This document shows, in pieces, positions 38,790 to 52,800 of a stretch of 64,000 nucleotides of DNA; the first letter of the stretch is position 1; the number at the start of each line of letters is the position of its first letter. This DNA comes from Phycomyces blakesleeanus NRRL 1555(-). Taxonomy: Eukaryota > Mucoromycota > Mucoromycetes > Mucorales > Phycomycetaceae. The position numbers and the translations under genes are program-made. The notes under the pieces are model-generated. The model saw only the letters and a program-made list of their open reading frames with translations. It did no database searches and was not told where the DNA came from. Location of the stretch: NCBI RefSeq assembly GCF_001638985.1, contig NW_017265136.1, positions 1,508,726 to 1,572,725 on the forward strand, given 5' to 3'.

Positions 38790-41059
38790 ATGGAATCGGT
38801 GAATCCAGTGTCCATTGTGACCCATCCAAAGCCATCACTACCAAAGTACACCTTTAACTTAAACTGAACAATAAATTGCGCAGCACTTGATGAATCAATC
38901 GAGCGAGTCTTTTGGAATCTAAACTTACTATTTTATTTTATTTTTGTTTGTTTGTTTTTTTTATTGTTATTTTTTTGTAGAAAATTATCAGAGTTGGGCT
39001 CAGTCAAAAGAACCACAACTGTTAATCATCGCAAGCGTCAAAAGTCTCCCACAGTCGGTAGTGTGGGTTCAATATCTCTTAAAAATACTGCATCTATCAT
39101 ACAGCCCAAGACAGACCTAGATCACTCCATGCCCATGACCCTTCAAGCTCGCTTAAAAGTGGAGATCGGCTCTGAAGATGAAGATCCCTTTGCGCATTTG
39201 AGATCAAATTTAAATCAAAGAAACCTGAATATCTCAAAAGAAAATAGTAGAGATGGTGATACTCATCTATCTGATATTCAAACCGTCAACCAGAATATTA
39301 GTAAGGATCGTGTACAGGCAAGTCGTCCAAGAACAACTTTTGGCGGAAAATTGCCCGTCACATCCAATTACAACCAACATCACCAACCAGCGCCCTCCAG
39401 TCGTAGGCAGAAACGCTTATCAGCCGAACAACTCAAGCTTCTCAGTAGGCGTATTGATCCAGCGGCTCCTCTCGCATCACCACACGACTCACCAACTAAG
39501 CCAGCATTACCTTCTTTACACAGTCATACTAGAAAGCGTGCGGGTATGTCAATTCTTGCTGACTTCCAAGCTGAGGAGAAACAATCTAGTCTCTTCAAAA
39601 CATGTTCGACCCTCTGGAAGGGAGAGCCTCACTTGGGAGACTTTAGCCACGACTCCATCAAGAGCTTTGGTGAACTTCTTAAAGTGCGACTTACACAAGC
39701 TAAATTCAGAGTCATGGGTGCGGATACAGTTAACCCGTTGACCGAACAGCACCAAAGTGGCTGGTTTAGTCCTTTTCCTATCAAATTATCATCAAAACGT
39801 AGCCAATCCTGTTCCCTTTCTGTTGTTGGGAATGGACGCCGCTTATTTGGCACACGTAACACCGGACGCAAGAAGCGGACTGGATTTCGCATGGCGGATG
39901 TTCTTGACAGGCGACGGGCGACACCTTGTATGAAGATCACCAATACATCTCTACTGACTAGCAACCCTGAAAAGGTTCCCAAGGATAGAAAGACACGCAC
40001 GCCAAAACTTATCAAGAAAAAGCTTTGCACGACTCCAAAAAGACGTACACCAGCCGTAAATGTCTCTCCAGTAATAGTTGAAGATGGTAATGGCAAAACA
40101 AAAAAAAGACAAATCAATGCACGATTTTTTTATATATGTATATATTTATTTCTGTCGCTGTGGTGATAATGGCTCATCTAATTAAAAAAAAACAATAAGG
40201 AACTCGCAAATTCGTGTGTGAGCCATGTAACAAGCGCTACAAGAACCGCAATGGTCTTACGTACCACTTGGATCGATGCAAGTCTCGAAGCGCAATCCTG
40301 GTTAAACAGGAAATAGAAGAAGAAAAGAATGCAATTATCATGTGTATATGCGATAACGCTAAAGAAGACAGAGGAATGATGATCCAATGTGACCAGTGTA
40401 GAGTATGGCTTCATATGGACTGTACTGGTCTTAATGAAGGCGCCTTGGATGATATTTACAGCTGTCCACGATGCGCCAATAGCGCAGATACACCTTTAAC
40501 CATAGTTCCAGAACCAGACCTACTGGAAAATATTATTTATCGAAATCCCGGGCGAGATCTTTTGCAAAAGCTAGAGAATGTTACCGGTCCTGAAGAAAGT
40601 AAACAAGAGCAACCAGATCCAAGCAAAGACTTCATAGAGATGTTCAATCTGTTCGGAGATGAACTCGTCCAAGACCCCATGGTAGAAGCGGCCCTAAAAG
40701 ATGACCACGATGATGTGTGGGGTCATTTTGAAGATGATAATCTTGAATATGAAAAGGAATCCCAGGTAGCCTGGGATGACTTTTTGTTTTCACCACATCA
40801 AACATTAGGAAACTCTATTCCAGAACCATGGAGCCAATTGAGTGAAGATGAGCCTATTACAACCTATGGCTCAGCCCTTGTAGACACTCCTTGGGATATG
40901 CATCAAACGCCTTCTCTGCTGTTTTCAGATAATACGTTTAGCAGTGCTCTTGACGAAGAATTCATGACTTCCACTCCTATGGCTGATATCTCTTCTCCTC
41001 TTGATCACTGTATGCCTATGGAATTCTCTTCCCCAGCAGATTTGCCAACTATATTGTAA
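38790..41059 (+). CDS. C2H2 plus PHD zinc-finger protein (chromatin-associated, hypothetical)
   Basis: Three exons give about 673 aa: 38790-38845, 38981-40086, 40200-41059. The long N-terminal part is basic, low in complexity and rich in Ser, Arg and Lys (RKRQKSPTVGSVG, AGMSILADFQAEEK, KTRTPKLIKKKL). A C2H2 finger at ~394-414 reads CEPCNKRYKNRNGLTYHLDR followed by Cys, so the final ligand may be Cys. A PHD finger at ~436-480 reads CICDNAKEDRG, IQCDQCRVWLHMDCTGL and YSCPRCA, the Cys4-His-Cys3 set. The C-terminus is acidic. PHD fingers often read histone H3 tails, so a nuclear role is likely; the target is unknown. The first exon (MESVNPVSIVTHPKP) is inferred from a phase-fit intron with a GTACAC donor. 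The downstream neighbour is the Rch1-like gene, in the same direction. Confidence 0.85.
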
Positions 41060-41723
41060 AAACAAAAGACAAAAAAAAACAAAAGACAAAAGACAAAAGA
41101 CAAAAGACAAAAGACAAAAAAAAAGACAAAAACAAAAGTCATATTCATTTCAAGTGAATTACATTAAAAAAATGAAACGGATATACGTACATACATACAT
41201 ACATACATACACACATACATACATACACAAAAAAAACACACGTACAAACACACACAATATATATGTATGTATATATATATATAAAGATATACACATACAT
41301 ATACATTTTTTTTTAAAAAAAAAAGAACGAAAAAGAAGTAATGCCTTAATGAACACCCTGCTATAACTATGCTATCCAGTATTTAATTCAGATTTTTATA
41401 CTTTGAATTTCTATCTTTTACTGTAACTTTTAAGATCTATATTTTCCATGCAATACATAATCCTTTTTTAAAATTGATGATGATGCCTTTCCAAGTCAAA
41501 TTTACTCAATAGATCAAGGTTGTCGTCGTACAAGAATATCACTTGTTAACTGGCTCTGTGTTTGTACATCATGCAGTGATACAAAATCCATAGTTAATAC
41601 ACTCTGCCTTTTTGCCTATATTATTTCCCTTGATCTTTTGCTTTTTGTCTACGACTATCTTCTTTCTTACATTTACTCTGGGTTTGATCTACCCCTCCTC
41701 CTCCTTGACTAAACATTGTTACA
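41060..41723. repeat. Intergenic with tandem AAAAGAC and (ACAT)n repeats
   Basis: Just after the PHD gene stop there is a short tandem of an AAAAGAC-type unit (about 41063-41135), then ACAT repeats (about 41187-41226), (TA)n and a T9A10 palindrome at 41306-41324. The rest is AT-rich up to the start of the next gene. Confidence 0.8.
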
Positions 41724-43269
41724 ATGTCAACCACTATGTTACAGCCTTCAGAGGCGTCTACAGTCATCACTGTGCGAGCTGAAAATATTTCCCGAACACC
41801 ATCACAAGCTGAACAACAATCTTCAAAATACAAGATCTTATTCGAAAAGGCCAAGGTGCTCTATTTCCGTTATTGGTTTCTTCTGGGACTTGCAATTGCA
41901 ATTGGCCTTGCTTGGGCATTTCCACAGGTCGGAAAATCCCATGGCTCAATACAAGCTCAATATACAGTCAAGTGGGGGGCTGTCATCTTGATTTTTTTGT
42001 TATCTGGCTTGGGACTTGAAGTAAAGGTCATGGTGCGAACAATTTTGAGGTGGCGACTTCATTTGCTTGTGCAAGCAATCAGTTTTCTACTCATGCCATT
42101 TGTACTTTACGGCATCGTACGTTTTCTAAGCGCGGTAAATGCAGATATAGATCCTGTTGTCTATCAGGGTCTTATTATTGCCCTGTCTACCAGCACCACG
42201 GTTTCGTCCAATGCTGTCATGACTAGGAATGCAGACGGAAATGATAGTGCAGCTTTACTTAATGCGGCACTAGGAAACACACTCGGTATCTTTATCTCCC
42301 CAGCACTCATGACCGGTAAGAAATTTTGATGAAATATGTTTCAGAATTAATTTTCATTCTTATTATTATTATCTTTTTTTTAAAAAAAAATGTGTAGTAT
42401 TTGGAAACGATAAGCTCTTGTTCCCCCCAGGATCAGCACAAGGAGTACCTGATTATCTAAATGTACTCAAGAACCTTGGCCTAACTGTCTTACTCCCTTT
42501 GGTTGTCGGGCAGATTATAAGATATATCTTCCCTGTCCAGATAAAGTACCTTGCAGTCAAACTAAAATTCTCTATAATCAACAGTCTCGCTTTGCTTTGT
42601 ATGGTGTGGTCTGTATTTTGTGACGGTGTAGCAACCCACGCGTTTAGTAAAATGAGCGCCTCAGATACCGTAGCCATGATTGGAGTCGATATATTTATGT
42701 ATCTGTTTGGTTGTACTGCCTGCATTGTTGTTGGACGTCTTCCATGGCCCCATAAACTTATGCAGGAGCCAGCATGGTTAGATAGATGGAGATTTTCACG
42801 GAAAGACACAGTAGCTATTATGGTTAGTATAATCATCAAGAGAGAGAGAAAATAACTACAAAATTGAATAAGGAAAAACTAAGGAGATTTTCATGCGAAT
42901 TACAATGAATTTAAAGTACTGCGGGGCCACAAAAACAGTATCCATGGGAATCCCTTTGATCAACGTACTCTATGCTGACAGTAGCGTTGGTGTAGTCGGT
43001 GTGCTTTCTCTTCCTCTATTGATGTATCATATTTGCCAGTAAGTCAATTGTCCCTTGCAGCTATCATTCACATCATGCCTGAGACCAAGCTTGTCCATCT
43101 TAGGTTGTTCATCGGCAATTTCCAAGTACCTCTTTTGAAGCGATGGGTGCACAAGGACAAGGATGAACAGGACACGTCAGAATCAATTCCCTTGGAGTCT
43201 ACTTTGCCACAGTTTACTACAAGACGGAGAGCAAATGAACAGTTGACTGAAAGTACCGAGACAAAATAA
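41724..43269 (+). CDS. RCH1: SLC10A7/Rch1-type transporter (bile acid:sodium symporter family)
   Basis: Four exons give about 434 aa: 41724-42315, 42398-42822, 42917-43038, 43104-43269. A ~45-residue soluble N-terminus precedes about ten hydrophobic helices. Family signatures are RYWFLLGLAIAIGLAWAFP, LSGLGLEVKVM, ALSTSTTVSSNAVMTRNADG, GNTLGIFISPALMT and CGATKTVSMGIPLINVLY. The hydrophilic C-terminal tail is charged. The best-known members are human SLC10A7 and yeast Rch1; Rch1 lies in the plasma membrane and restrains calcium uptake. Transport substrate is not settled, so only family membership is claimed. The T8A9 palindrome at 42374-42390 sits in the first intron just before the acceptor. 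Confidence 0.92.
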
Positions 43270-45923
43270 CTCTTTTAAAAAAAAACTTATGATTTTAATC
43301 CATTATTATAAATATATACAATATCATCTTTTCAGGATTTAGTTTGTGCCAAATTCTGTTGCCTAAATACATACATTAATCTTAGTATCCTTTCCTGATT
43401 ATGAAAGCTGTCGAAAACAGGCTGTGATATATTTATAACTTCTATAAAAATATATGTTTATTGTGTGGTTATCTTTTATGACACCAAATCGAATCACTCT
43501 TAACTTTTAATTACATGTCCTAATTGTCATAAGTTAAAATATACTATCATCGGATTATTTACTTTTACCCATGGTATACGAGAGAGAGTTATATTCTTCC
43601 TATACTGAGTCAATTATACTTTGGCCAAACACATTTTGTACAAGCCAGTAAGTAGTCCCGCTTCTCTACAGCTACATCAAAGACACACAAGCGTTTAAGC
43701 ACAAATACAAATAGAAGACAAATGATTTATCTTTATAGTTATCTCACTAATCTCGTACAAATTTAATAACTCTAAAACACGAGAATTATTAAACTCAGGT
43801 TATGTACTTTATCCAAAAAAAACGAGTTTTTTTGTCTAATATAAAGCATTTCTATTATTGCTTCTTTCTTTTTTTTTTATGAGTTCTAAAGTAATATTCT
43901 GGGTAAGCAACTTAATTGGTTGCCTAGCACTTTTCAATTGGTATGTTGTTTACTTTATTTAGGACTATACGTTGACAATGACTTGATCTTGTGTGGTTAT
44001 TTAAAATATTTCATAATTCTCTATTGGACTCAAAACCAGACTCTTTGGAAGTTGTTCAAAAGTGCCAACGTTAATGCCATCTTTGTTTTTTTTATGACAC
44101 GAGTGCATTGTATGTGGTCTTGTCTTCTTATAAATTCCAATTTGGAGTGATTTTCTCTTCAGGGTCATATTACAGAATTGAGAGAAAAAGTATTCTTTCA
44201 AGAATTCTAAATATCTTATATTTTGCATCAATGCTATTATTGAGTGCAGAAAGGGGTTTAATCTCTCTAGCCTAGATCAACCCCTCGAACACCATTTTCA
44301 ATTCTTCATCCCCTTGATATTCTTATTATTTTGGGTAAAGACAATGGGGACAACACTTCTTGTCAAATTTTATACTTTTGTGATTACGTCTATTTGTTTA
44401 TCTATCTATATTCTTTATTTAAAAGTTGTGAGCAGATATTTGTAACTTCGTATTATTACCTTTAGTTTCTCTTCTTATTGACTCGTTTGTGCAGCGTAAT
44501 TACGACTTGTATCAATATAAAGCAGTGTTACGAAAGAGTTCAACTATACAATGGAATACAGTAGCTGAAGGGAAGGTTAATCAAGGCCTTCCAAACAATT
44601 TTTTGGGATAAATGATAAATAATAAAAAGTATTATAAGCGATATATTGACCCTATGAAACTATTCTTAGAAAGCTTTCCGTGTTTAAGCCAAATGATTTA
44701 AAATGAAGTATTAGCTTTTGATGAATGTAACTCCTGTTTTAAAAAAGAAATGAAAAGTTTTATTAAGTCAGAGTAATTTTCATCTGTTCAATAAAATAGG
44801 CTGTAATAACATGGCCTACTTTTCGGATGTCAATTGTTAAAATAATAGCGACATCATGTTGAATTTATAAAAGTAATCCTTACAGATAAATATCTGATAA
44901 TATTATTCAAATTCTCTAGAATTATTATCACTTGTTTGCAGTAACTTTTATATTAATACACCGAAAAGGCTTTCTTTACATTATGTAAATAATAAAATAG
45001 ACTATGTTTTACCCTTAAAGTATTAACAGAATTCAACAAAGAGTTGCTGTATATCATAAAAGAGCTTTGGCTCTTAAAAGTTAAGCGTATTAAATACGTT
45101 AAATGTATACATATACTCGGATTAATCATAATCTATCCTGTCTTACAACATTGTAACTTTTGCACATACTAGATCATAGCAACCCTTTGTTTTTTTTAAA
45201 ATATATATATATATATATAAATTACTGTTATATTTAAAGAATATTAAATTACTACTACTTGCATAAAATAATTCATAATCGATATGTACAGACTGTTTAG
45301 AAAGAGCTTGTCACCAATTAAAATATCCTGTTATTTTAGTTAATATAGAATGAAATGACTATGTGTAGAAATATATAAATTGCTTTCTTCCTATTTATCT
45401 CTTAAGCAGTATGTGGATATGTACCATTTTACAGATCACAAAATCGATTGAACGCACACATCTACACACGCACTAAATGAAGTGTAATAAAGAATTATTT
45501 AGCTAATCAAATGAGTAAAGTAGTTGAACAGTTGGCCAATACTATTTTTTTTTGTATGATGAGCTCAACCTCCCAGTAGATAGATTTAATAGAAATATCA
45601 AAGTTTTCCTAAATATTGATAGACAATATAACAGGTTGATATATAGTTTATAGAGCAAAAAGTGAAAGTACAATATAAAGGTTGCAAAGCTACCTTTGGA
45701 TAAAAGCTTATACATACATCTTCTTTATATCGGTCTTTATTGATAGAACGGTACTCTAGAATCAGTTTCTCGAAAGTCTGACTCGTGTTTTCTTTGTTCA
45801 ATTTAAATTTAGATACATTAAATAATTGAGGTAAAAATATTTCGGCTTCGAGAACAGGCTGTTCATTAATCTAATAGTTCCTGTTCAAAATAATTAATAT
45901 CAATAAAAAAAAATCTGTATAAT
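43270..45923. other. Gene-poor AT-rich region
   Basis: No sustained coding frame, repeat family or RNA gene is recognised. It contains a (TA)n run near 45203-45220 and several A/T-driven short frames on both strands. Confidence 0.5.
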
Positions 45924-46082
45924 CAAAGGTTTGTTGTAAATTAGGTTGTTTAAGGTGCTGCCTTGAATCTTGTAGGCCATATTTGAGCGGTTGCCGAGAT
46001 AATTTTGAGCAGTACATGGACCAGCTTATAAAAAGATATAGGACAGATATCAAGACTATTATACAAGAAGAGCTCAAGATAG
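45924..46082 (+). other. Possible orphan exon, Cys-rich then helical
   Basis: An open segment on the plus strand reads CLESCRPYLSGCRDNFEQYM and then DQLIKRYRTDIKTIIQEELK, running straight into a GTAAGT donor at 46082. Its codon composition is unlike the AT-rich surroundings. No partner exon is seen and a T10A8 palindrome follows at 46096-46113. Possibly a relic exon of a lost gene. Confidence 0.25.
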
Positions 46083-46113
46083 TAAGTACCGAGACTTTTT
46101 TTTTTAAAAAAAA

Positions 46114-46806
46114 GGGGGGTAGAGAGATATAGAAATTATTGAATATCAACTATTATCACTGGACGGTATTGTTGAATAAATTGTAATTTCTTGTGAAAGA
46201 CATGAGCATCAAATAGCAATAGATCTATAATGTGTACATTATGCGCGTGGTGCTTTGAGTATAATCTTTTGCTGTAGATAATTGATCTTCATGGATTCTA
46301 ATATTCCACGCACTACTACAATAAATCAATGAGAAAACAGACAGTTATTTTCTAACAATTCCCTAATATAGACTAAAGATAGATCTGGTTCTTTTTATAT
46401 TATTAACTGTCTCTCCTTTAAAGCAGAATATCCTATTTCTAGAGTGTGCTTTATAATACATATATATATATACAACCAAACAAACAAACATTCACTAAAA
46501 AAAACTGAGCTTGATTCGTAAAGGCTTTAATTCCTCCCAGTAAGATTTAAATCCCAGCTGACTTGCAGATAAAACTTCTTTCCCATAATTTATATTTTAC
46601 TTTACTTTACTTTATTTTATTTTATTATTATTATTTTTTAACTATTTTATCCAACGACGCTTTGTCCATCTCAGTCATTTTTTTTTCTCATTTTTCATTT
46701 CATTTCTTTACATTTCTTTTTTTTGTATACGATTCCACTATTACTTTTACTATTTTCTGACATATTTCTCATTTAAGAAGGCCATAACGTAATCAGAGTG
46801 CTTACG
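46114..46806. other. Upstream region of SWR1
   Basis: AT-rich with a pyrimidine-rich stretch from about 46580 to 46780, as in other leaders of this window. No gene seen. Confidence 0.45.
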
Positions 46807-49800
46807 ATGGTTGATCACGACCCCAATGACTCTTCTCAGTCCACTTTGGTCTTATCATCTCTATGTTCTAGCCAGTCAAACCATCCACTGGTTTCTGAGA
46901 CACGTGTCGAAGCTAGGAATACTTCCCAGGACACAATCTCGGAATCAGAACGTACAGAACGGCAACGAATATCCAAACGTGCCCTACGAATCGAAGCCAA
47001 ACTCAAGGGTGTCATGGCACGCTCATTGTTTGACACCGATGGTGATCTCAGCACACACAACATCATTGCACCAACCAGTAGCCCAGCCTTGTCAACACGC
47101 AATTCACGAAAACGCAAAGTAGATTCTCCCGAACCTTCTGAATCTGCTGCTGCTGTCGTCAAAAAACAACCACGCCAAAAGCCTGGTCGACCACCTCTTG
47201 GGCGAAAACCGAATATTCAATCCAAAAAGGCTGATTTTAAAAAGCCAGAGCCACCTAAGCGACGACGCAAAGCAGATATAGGTCTATCAAAACGACATAC
47301 AACAAAAGGCCGTCCACGGTCTCTAAGTAGTGACAGTAATAGCAGTACAAACAGCTCAGGCGGTTTGTCCATGCCTATGATACTTCCTGGTTGGGGCAGA
47401 CCTGAAACAACCAATCAAAATCACCAAAACCATCAAAACCATCAAACTGCCACACTTCTCTCAATACCAAAAACACCTTTGGATCAGATGAGAAATGAGT
47501 GGCTGTTAGAAAGAGAGAAGAAATTACAGGCTATTCTTTCACGCCATGATGCTACTGTGAGAGAACTTTACCACCTAGAAGTTTATCAAACCATGCTTGG
47601 ATACAATCCTGAAGCCATGGCTCGTAATAATGATGAACGTTTGCTAAAGGTAAGAAAGAAAGGAACAGATAAGAATAACAACAACTGTGTACAAATACAC
47701 ATACATATATACGAGAGACGACAATACAAAGCTACTTGTAGATTATTTTCATTGAATAATAAGAATAAGAATAAGAATAATACTAACACCAGCAATCATA
47801 ATCATAATCATAATCATAATCATGATCATAATTATAATCATAATTATAATCATAAAAATCATAAAAATCATAATAATAATAAAAAATCATAATATATAAA
47901 TGCGTTACAAATGTCACTTTTTCTTAGTTTACCCAAAATTATGATTTGTGGGATCTGGTTGATGAGCATCTTTTCCAAAAAAATCAATCTTCACGAAATA
48001 CTCGAAAACCACTCACCCAACGTCGAACCTCTATTGTTCAACTGCTCCAAAACTCTGTCAACCAAGACACTGCCCTTATATCCTCTGACGCACCCAAGCC
48101 GTTCGAACCTGCATACACCAGCCTTGTTCATACCGGCACTGGAATCAGACGCCACCATCGACAATTCCACAACCTACGAGATTATATGGACTCGTTTGTC
48201 TCTATTGATGACAACGAAGACATTACACCCAAACAAGCAGATGAGCTCTTCAAAAAAGAAATCATCATCCGTCAACGGCTCGAAGCTCTGCAGGCTCGTG
48301 GAGGGTTCTCGACCAGACTCCAGGCCGTAGCCAGTCGACGACCTGCTGGAATCGAACGAACCCTAGACACACACCATGATGTACTTGTTCAACATTGCAT
48401 CGCAGCCGCAAAGAATTTCCAATCAAATACAAAATATCGACGTAATGCAGCCAGACGATGTGCCAAAGCCGTCGATCGGTACTGGGAGTCGATTAGAACC
48501 CACGACAAACGGTTGGTCAAAGAAGAATCTCGACGCATGGCTAAACTTGCCAAGTGGGCAGCTCAACAAGTGAAGAAAAAGTGGAAGGTGGTAGAGAGGG
48601 TGTGTGAGGCACGTCACGAGGAGCTATTAAAGGAAGAGCAGGCAAAAAAGGGACGTCGCCACTTGGAACTTATCTTGGAACACTCGGAACAAATGCTGGG
48701 TGTGCGAATGGAAGAACTTTCTCACAAACCTTTATCGGTGTCAAAAGATAGTGGTAGTAACGTTGGATCCCCAGAGCCTGATTGGGAAGAGGACGAACGA
48801 GACCACAGAATTGAAGAGGAAGGGGAAAGCGAGGACGATGCCGAGGAATTGGAAGAACTGACAGCTGACCAGGACCTGTCAGTCGAAGAACTAATGAAGA
48901 AGTACAACTACCGACCCAATGAGGATAGTGAGTCGGACAGAAATGGCGCCAAAAGCGATTCCGGAAATACGGATATCTCAGAAGCCGGGAATACGCACCA
49001 AAATTTTGATAACGAGCAGACTTTGTCCTTGGACTCAGAATCTGAAAATAGGACACAGCCTGTGAACCACGATGACGAGTACGGAGTACAAGCTGATGAC
49101 GAAGAGGAAGATATACCAATTGAGAACGATGGAGAGAGTGAGGATGATGACGTTGAACTCAATGGACTAGCAGAAGAAGCAGAGATGTCAGTTGAAGAAT
49201 TGATGAAGCGCTACAATTATAATCCAAGCTACGTGCAATCCGACACAGATGCAGATGATGAAGAAGATGACGTAGAAGAGAAAGAGGAAGAGAAAGAGGA
49301 GAAAGAAGAAGAAAAAGAAGAAGAGGAAAAGAAGGCGGAAAAAGAAGAGCAACAAGAGGAACTTGTAGCAGGATCAAGGTCTATGCTGTATAATGATGAG
49401 AAAAGAAAAATCGAAAAGGGAAGATCAATTGAATCTCTAGACGGACCTGTCCTCAAACGCAGACGACTAGTGTGGAATGATAAGGAAGACGATGAAGAGG
49501 AAATTGATATTATGGGAGTAGATGATGAAGCAGATAACGATGGAAAGGACAAGGCGCCTGGGGATGATCTTGATGATGAGCAAACTGTGACTGATTATGG
49601 ATCGTCTGAGCCAGAAGATGACCGCGAGGATAGTGATAGCAACACTGGTGGTGATATTAAACGTGAAAATAAAGTGGGTAAGAATGGAGGAACTTCTGAT
49701 GAGCCTACCGCTGTCAATTCAAAAACTTCCTCGTCCACTGCACTGGTTACTCTAGCTGAGCCAGAACTTCCTACCGGAACGACACTGAAAACTACAAATG

Positions 49801-52800
49801 TCGACACCCCAATTCCGTTCTTATTGCGCGGTACATTGCGTGAATATCAACACGTTGGCTTAGACTGGCTAGCAAGCCTTTACAGCAATGGTTTGAATGG
49901 TATCCTGGCTGATGAGATGGGCCTTGGTAAGACAATCCAGACCATTGCCTTATTAGCCTATCTAGCATGTGAGAAGGGGATCTGGGGACCCCACCTGATT
50001 GTGGTACCTACCTCTGTAATCCTCAATTGGGAAATGGAATTCAAGAGATGGTTGCCTGGTTTCAAAATCTTGACCTATTACGGCAACCCAAAGGAGCGTA
50101 AAGAAAAACGATTTGGGTGGTCCAAGGAAAACGCCTTCCATGTTTGTATCACCTCCTATCAACTCGTAATTCAAGATCAGACGGCGTTTCGGCGTAAAGC
50201 TTGGCAATACCTCGTACTTGACGAAGCACACCATATCAAAAACTTTAGATCCCAACGATGGCAGGTCTTGTTAAACTTCAATTCACGGAGAAGATTACTG
50301 TTGACCGGAACACCGCTGCAGAATAATTTGATGGAACTTTGGTCACTATTGTATTTCTTGATGCCAAATGGAATTTCGCAATCAATGCCCATCGGATTTG
50401 CGAATCTAAAAGAATTTCAGGAGTGGTTCTCTCATCCTGTGGACCGAATGATTGAAGGTCAACAAGGCATGGATGAGGAATCCCGTCAGGCGATCCAGAA
50501 GCTTCACACAGTCCTTAGACCCTATCTTCTCAGGAGACTTAAGGCGGACGTAGAGAAACAACTTCCAGAAAAACACGAACATATTGTTTACTGCCGTCTT
50601 TCAAAACGCCAACGCTATCTCTATGACGACTTTATGAGCCGAGCCAAAACAAAAGAGACCCTCTCAGGTGCTAACTTCCTGAGTATCATCAATTGTCTTA
50701 TGCAACTCCGTAAAGTCTGCAATCACCCAGATCTTTTTGAAGAAAGACCTATCTTGACCAGTTTTTCGATGACAGATCAAGTCCAAGTCCAAGGCGAGAG
50801 AATTGAAAAATGGGTGCGAAAACGATTTTTGCCAATTCAAGAGCAAAATCTTCGGAAGACATTATTTGGATTTTTGGGATTGATATTAATGCAACATGAG
50901 ACGGAGATGAGTGCAACAGTGGCCAAGGATATGAGCTTTTTAGACGCCACGCCTCTTTTTGTAGATGTGATTAAACGCCATACCATACGTGGCCATTTTG
51001 CCGAAAGCCGCGGGGTTGTCTCCAAAGATTATCAAGACTTGAAGAAATATGCGGCCTACCGAGAGACTCAAAAACATCTTGCGTGCGCTCAACGATGGCA
51101 GTCAATGTTGAGTGTCAACCAATTCCGATGTGGTCGCCAGCCGGTGTATGGAGCTGGTCTGATAGACATCTTGCGGCGTCCCGTGGCAGATACTGAATAC
51201 CAACGTTTCTTCCCGTCAGCCAAAGATAAGCGTACTTTCCTTGACCGAACCGAGAGTGTTCGAAATATGGTTCAGAGTTACGAAAAAAGGATGAAAGACA
51301 ATAATGAAACACTCGAGAGATATGGATTTGTTACTCCACCTGCGGTGATCTACCGTCCAAAGCCAAACCTTTTACCTCCATACTGTCCACCTGTCTTGAG
51401 TTCTCAACTGCGCACTATTCTGGACAATGATATATTTCACCCTATCCAATCTCGGCTATCTATTGCCTTTCCTGATAAGCGATTACTTCAATTTGATTGT
51501 GGAAAACTTCAGAAATTGGAGAAATTGCTGCGGGTTCTGGCAGCTGGTGGCCACCGGGCCCTCATCTTTACCCAGATGACACGTGTCTTGGACGTTTTAG
51601 AGACATTCTTGAATATGCACGGTCATCGGTATCTGAGGCTGGATGGTGCAACCAAAATTGAACAGCGACAGGGCTTGACAGAGCAATTTAACAATGACAA
51701 GCGAATCTTGTGCTTCATCTTGTCGACCCGAAGTGGTGGACTAGGAATCAACCTAACTGGGGCGGACACAGTTATTTTCTATGACTCTGATTGGAACCCT
51801 TCAATGGTAATATTAAAGATATACAATTATAGGATTGTACTGCCTTTATATATTTATATAACAAAAAAAATAGAACAAAAGCAAAATAGGGTATAGTGCC
51901 ATGGCTCGATACCCTATTTACTTTTGTTATTCTTGCTCTTGTTCTTATTATTCATCTATTCATTTAATCATTTATATATATAGGATAAGCAATGTCAAGA
52001 TAGAACACATCGTATTGGACAAACTCGAGACGTGCATATTTACCGCTTTGTGACTGAATTCACGATTGAAGAGAATATCTTTAAGAAAGCCAACCAAAAG
52101 AGGTAAAAACGTGGCTATATTCTCGCTCATTTTATTTTACTTTCTGATATTCAATTCAATTCAATTGATTTGCGTTGATGTCATTTGTGCAAAGGTTTAT
52201 TGTATAATTAGAAAACTAACAAAAATGTACAATATTGATAGGATGCTTGACAATGTCATTATTCAAGATGGTGCCTTTACTACAGACTATTTCCATAGGA
52301 TGGATTGGTGGCGTGACCTTCCTGAAGTGACTGGTAGTAGTGATAACCGGGCGATTGGGGCTACATCAACTACAAATAGCATCAATAACAGTAATATTAA
52401 CGGCAAGAGTACTGCTGCTGCTGCTATTACTAATGTCGGAGGTGGTGGTCAGCCTGTTGATTTTGAAAAGGCACTACTAGAGGCTGAAGGTGATGAAAAT
52501 GATGCAGCAGCGGCTATTGCAGCACGTAATGAGATGGCTATGGATGAGATTGAATTCGAAGATTCTATTGCCAGCCAGCCACAGAAGCAACCATTAGAAG
52601 AAGAAGAGCCACGTCGTCAGAGTAGCCCTGGTTCTTGTTCCCACAGTGTGTCTGCATCACCAGGTCCTGTAGATAATAATACCCCGTCCTCTGCTCGTTT
52701 GGCCTCTCGGGAAGAGATTAGACGAACAGAAGAAAATGCGACTGATCAAGTAGAAGGAGGAGGAGGAAAAAATGAAAATGAGGAGGGCGAAGACGGAGAA

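Noticed and set aside
41063..41135. Tandem AAAAGAC units as a CRISPR-like array
   Set aside because: There are no spacers between units; it is a simple tandem repeat in a eukaryote.
46540..46565. Box-B-like sequence (GATTTAAATCC) suggesting a tRNA
   Set aside because: No box A at proper spacing and no cloverleaf could be drawn. No tRNA was found in the window.
47650..47927. Asn/His/Lys-rich extension of the first SWR1 exon
   Set aside because: It is a repeat-filled intron with GT-AG ends. Joining 47649 to 47928 restores a continuous SWR1 N-terminus.
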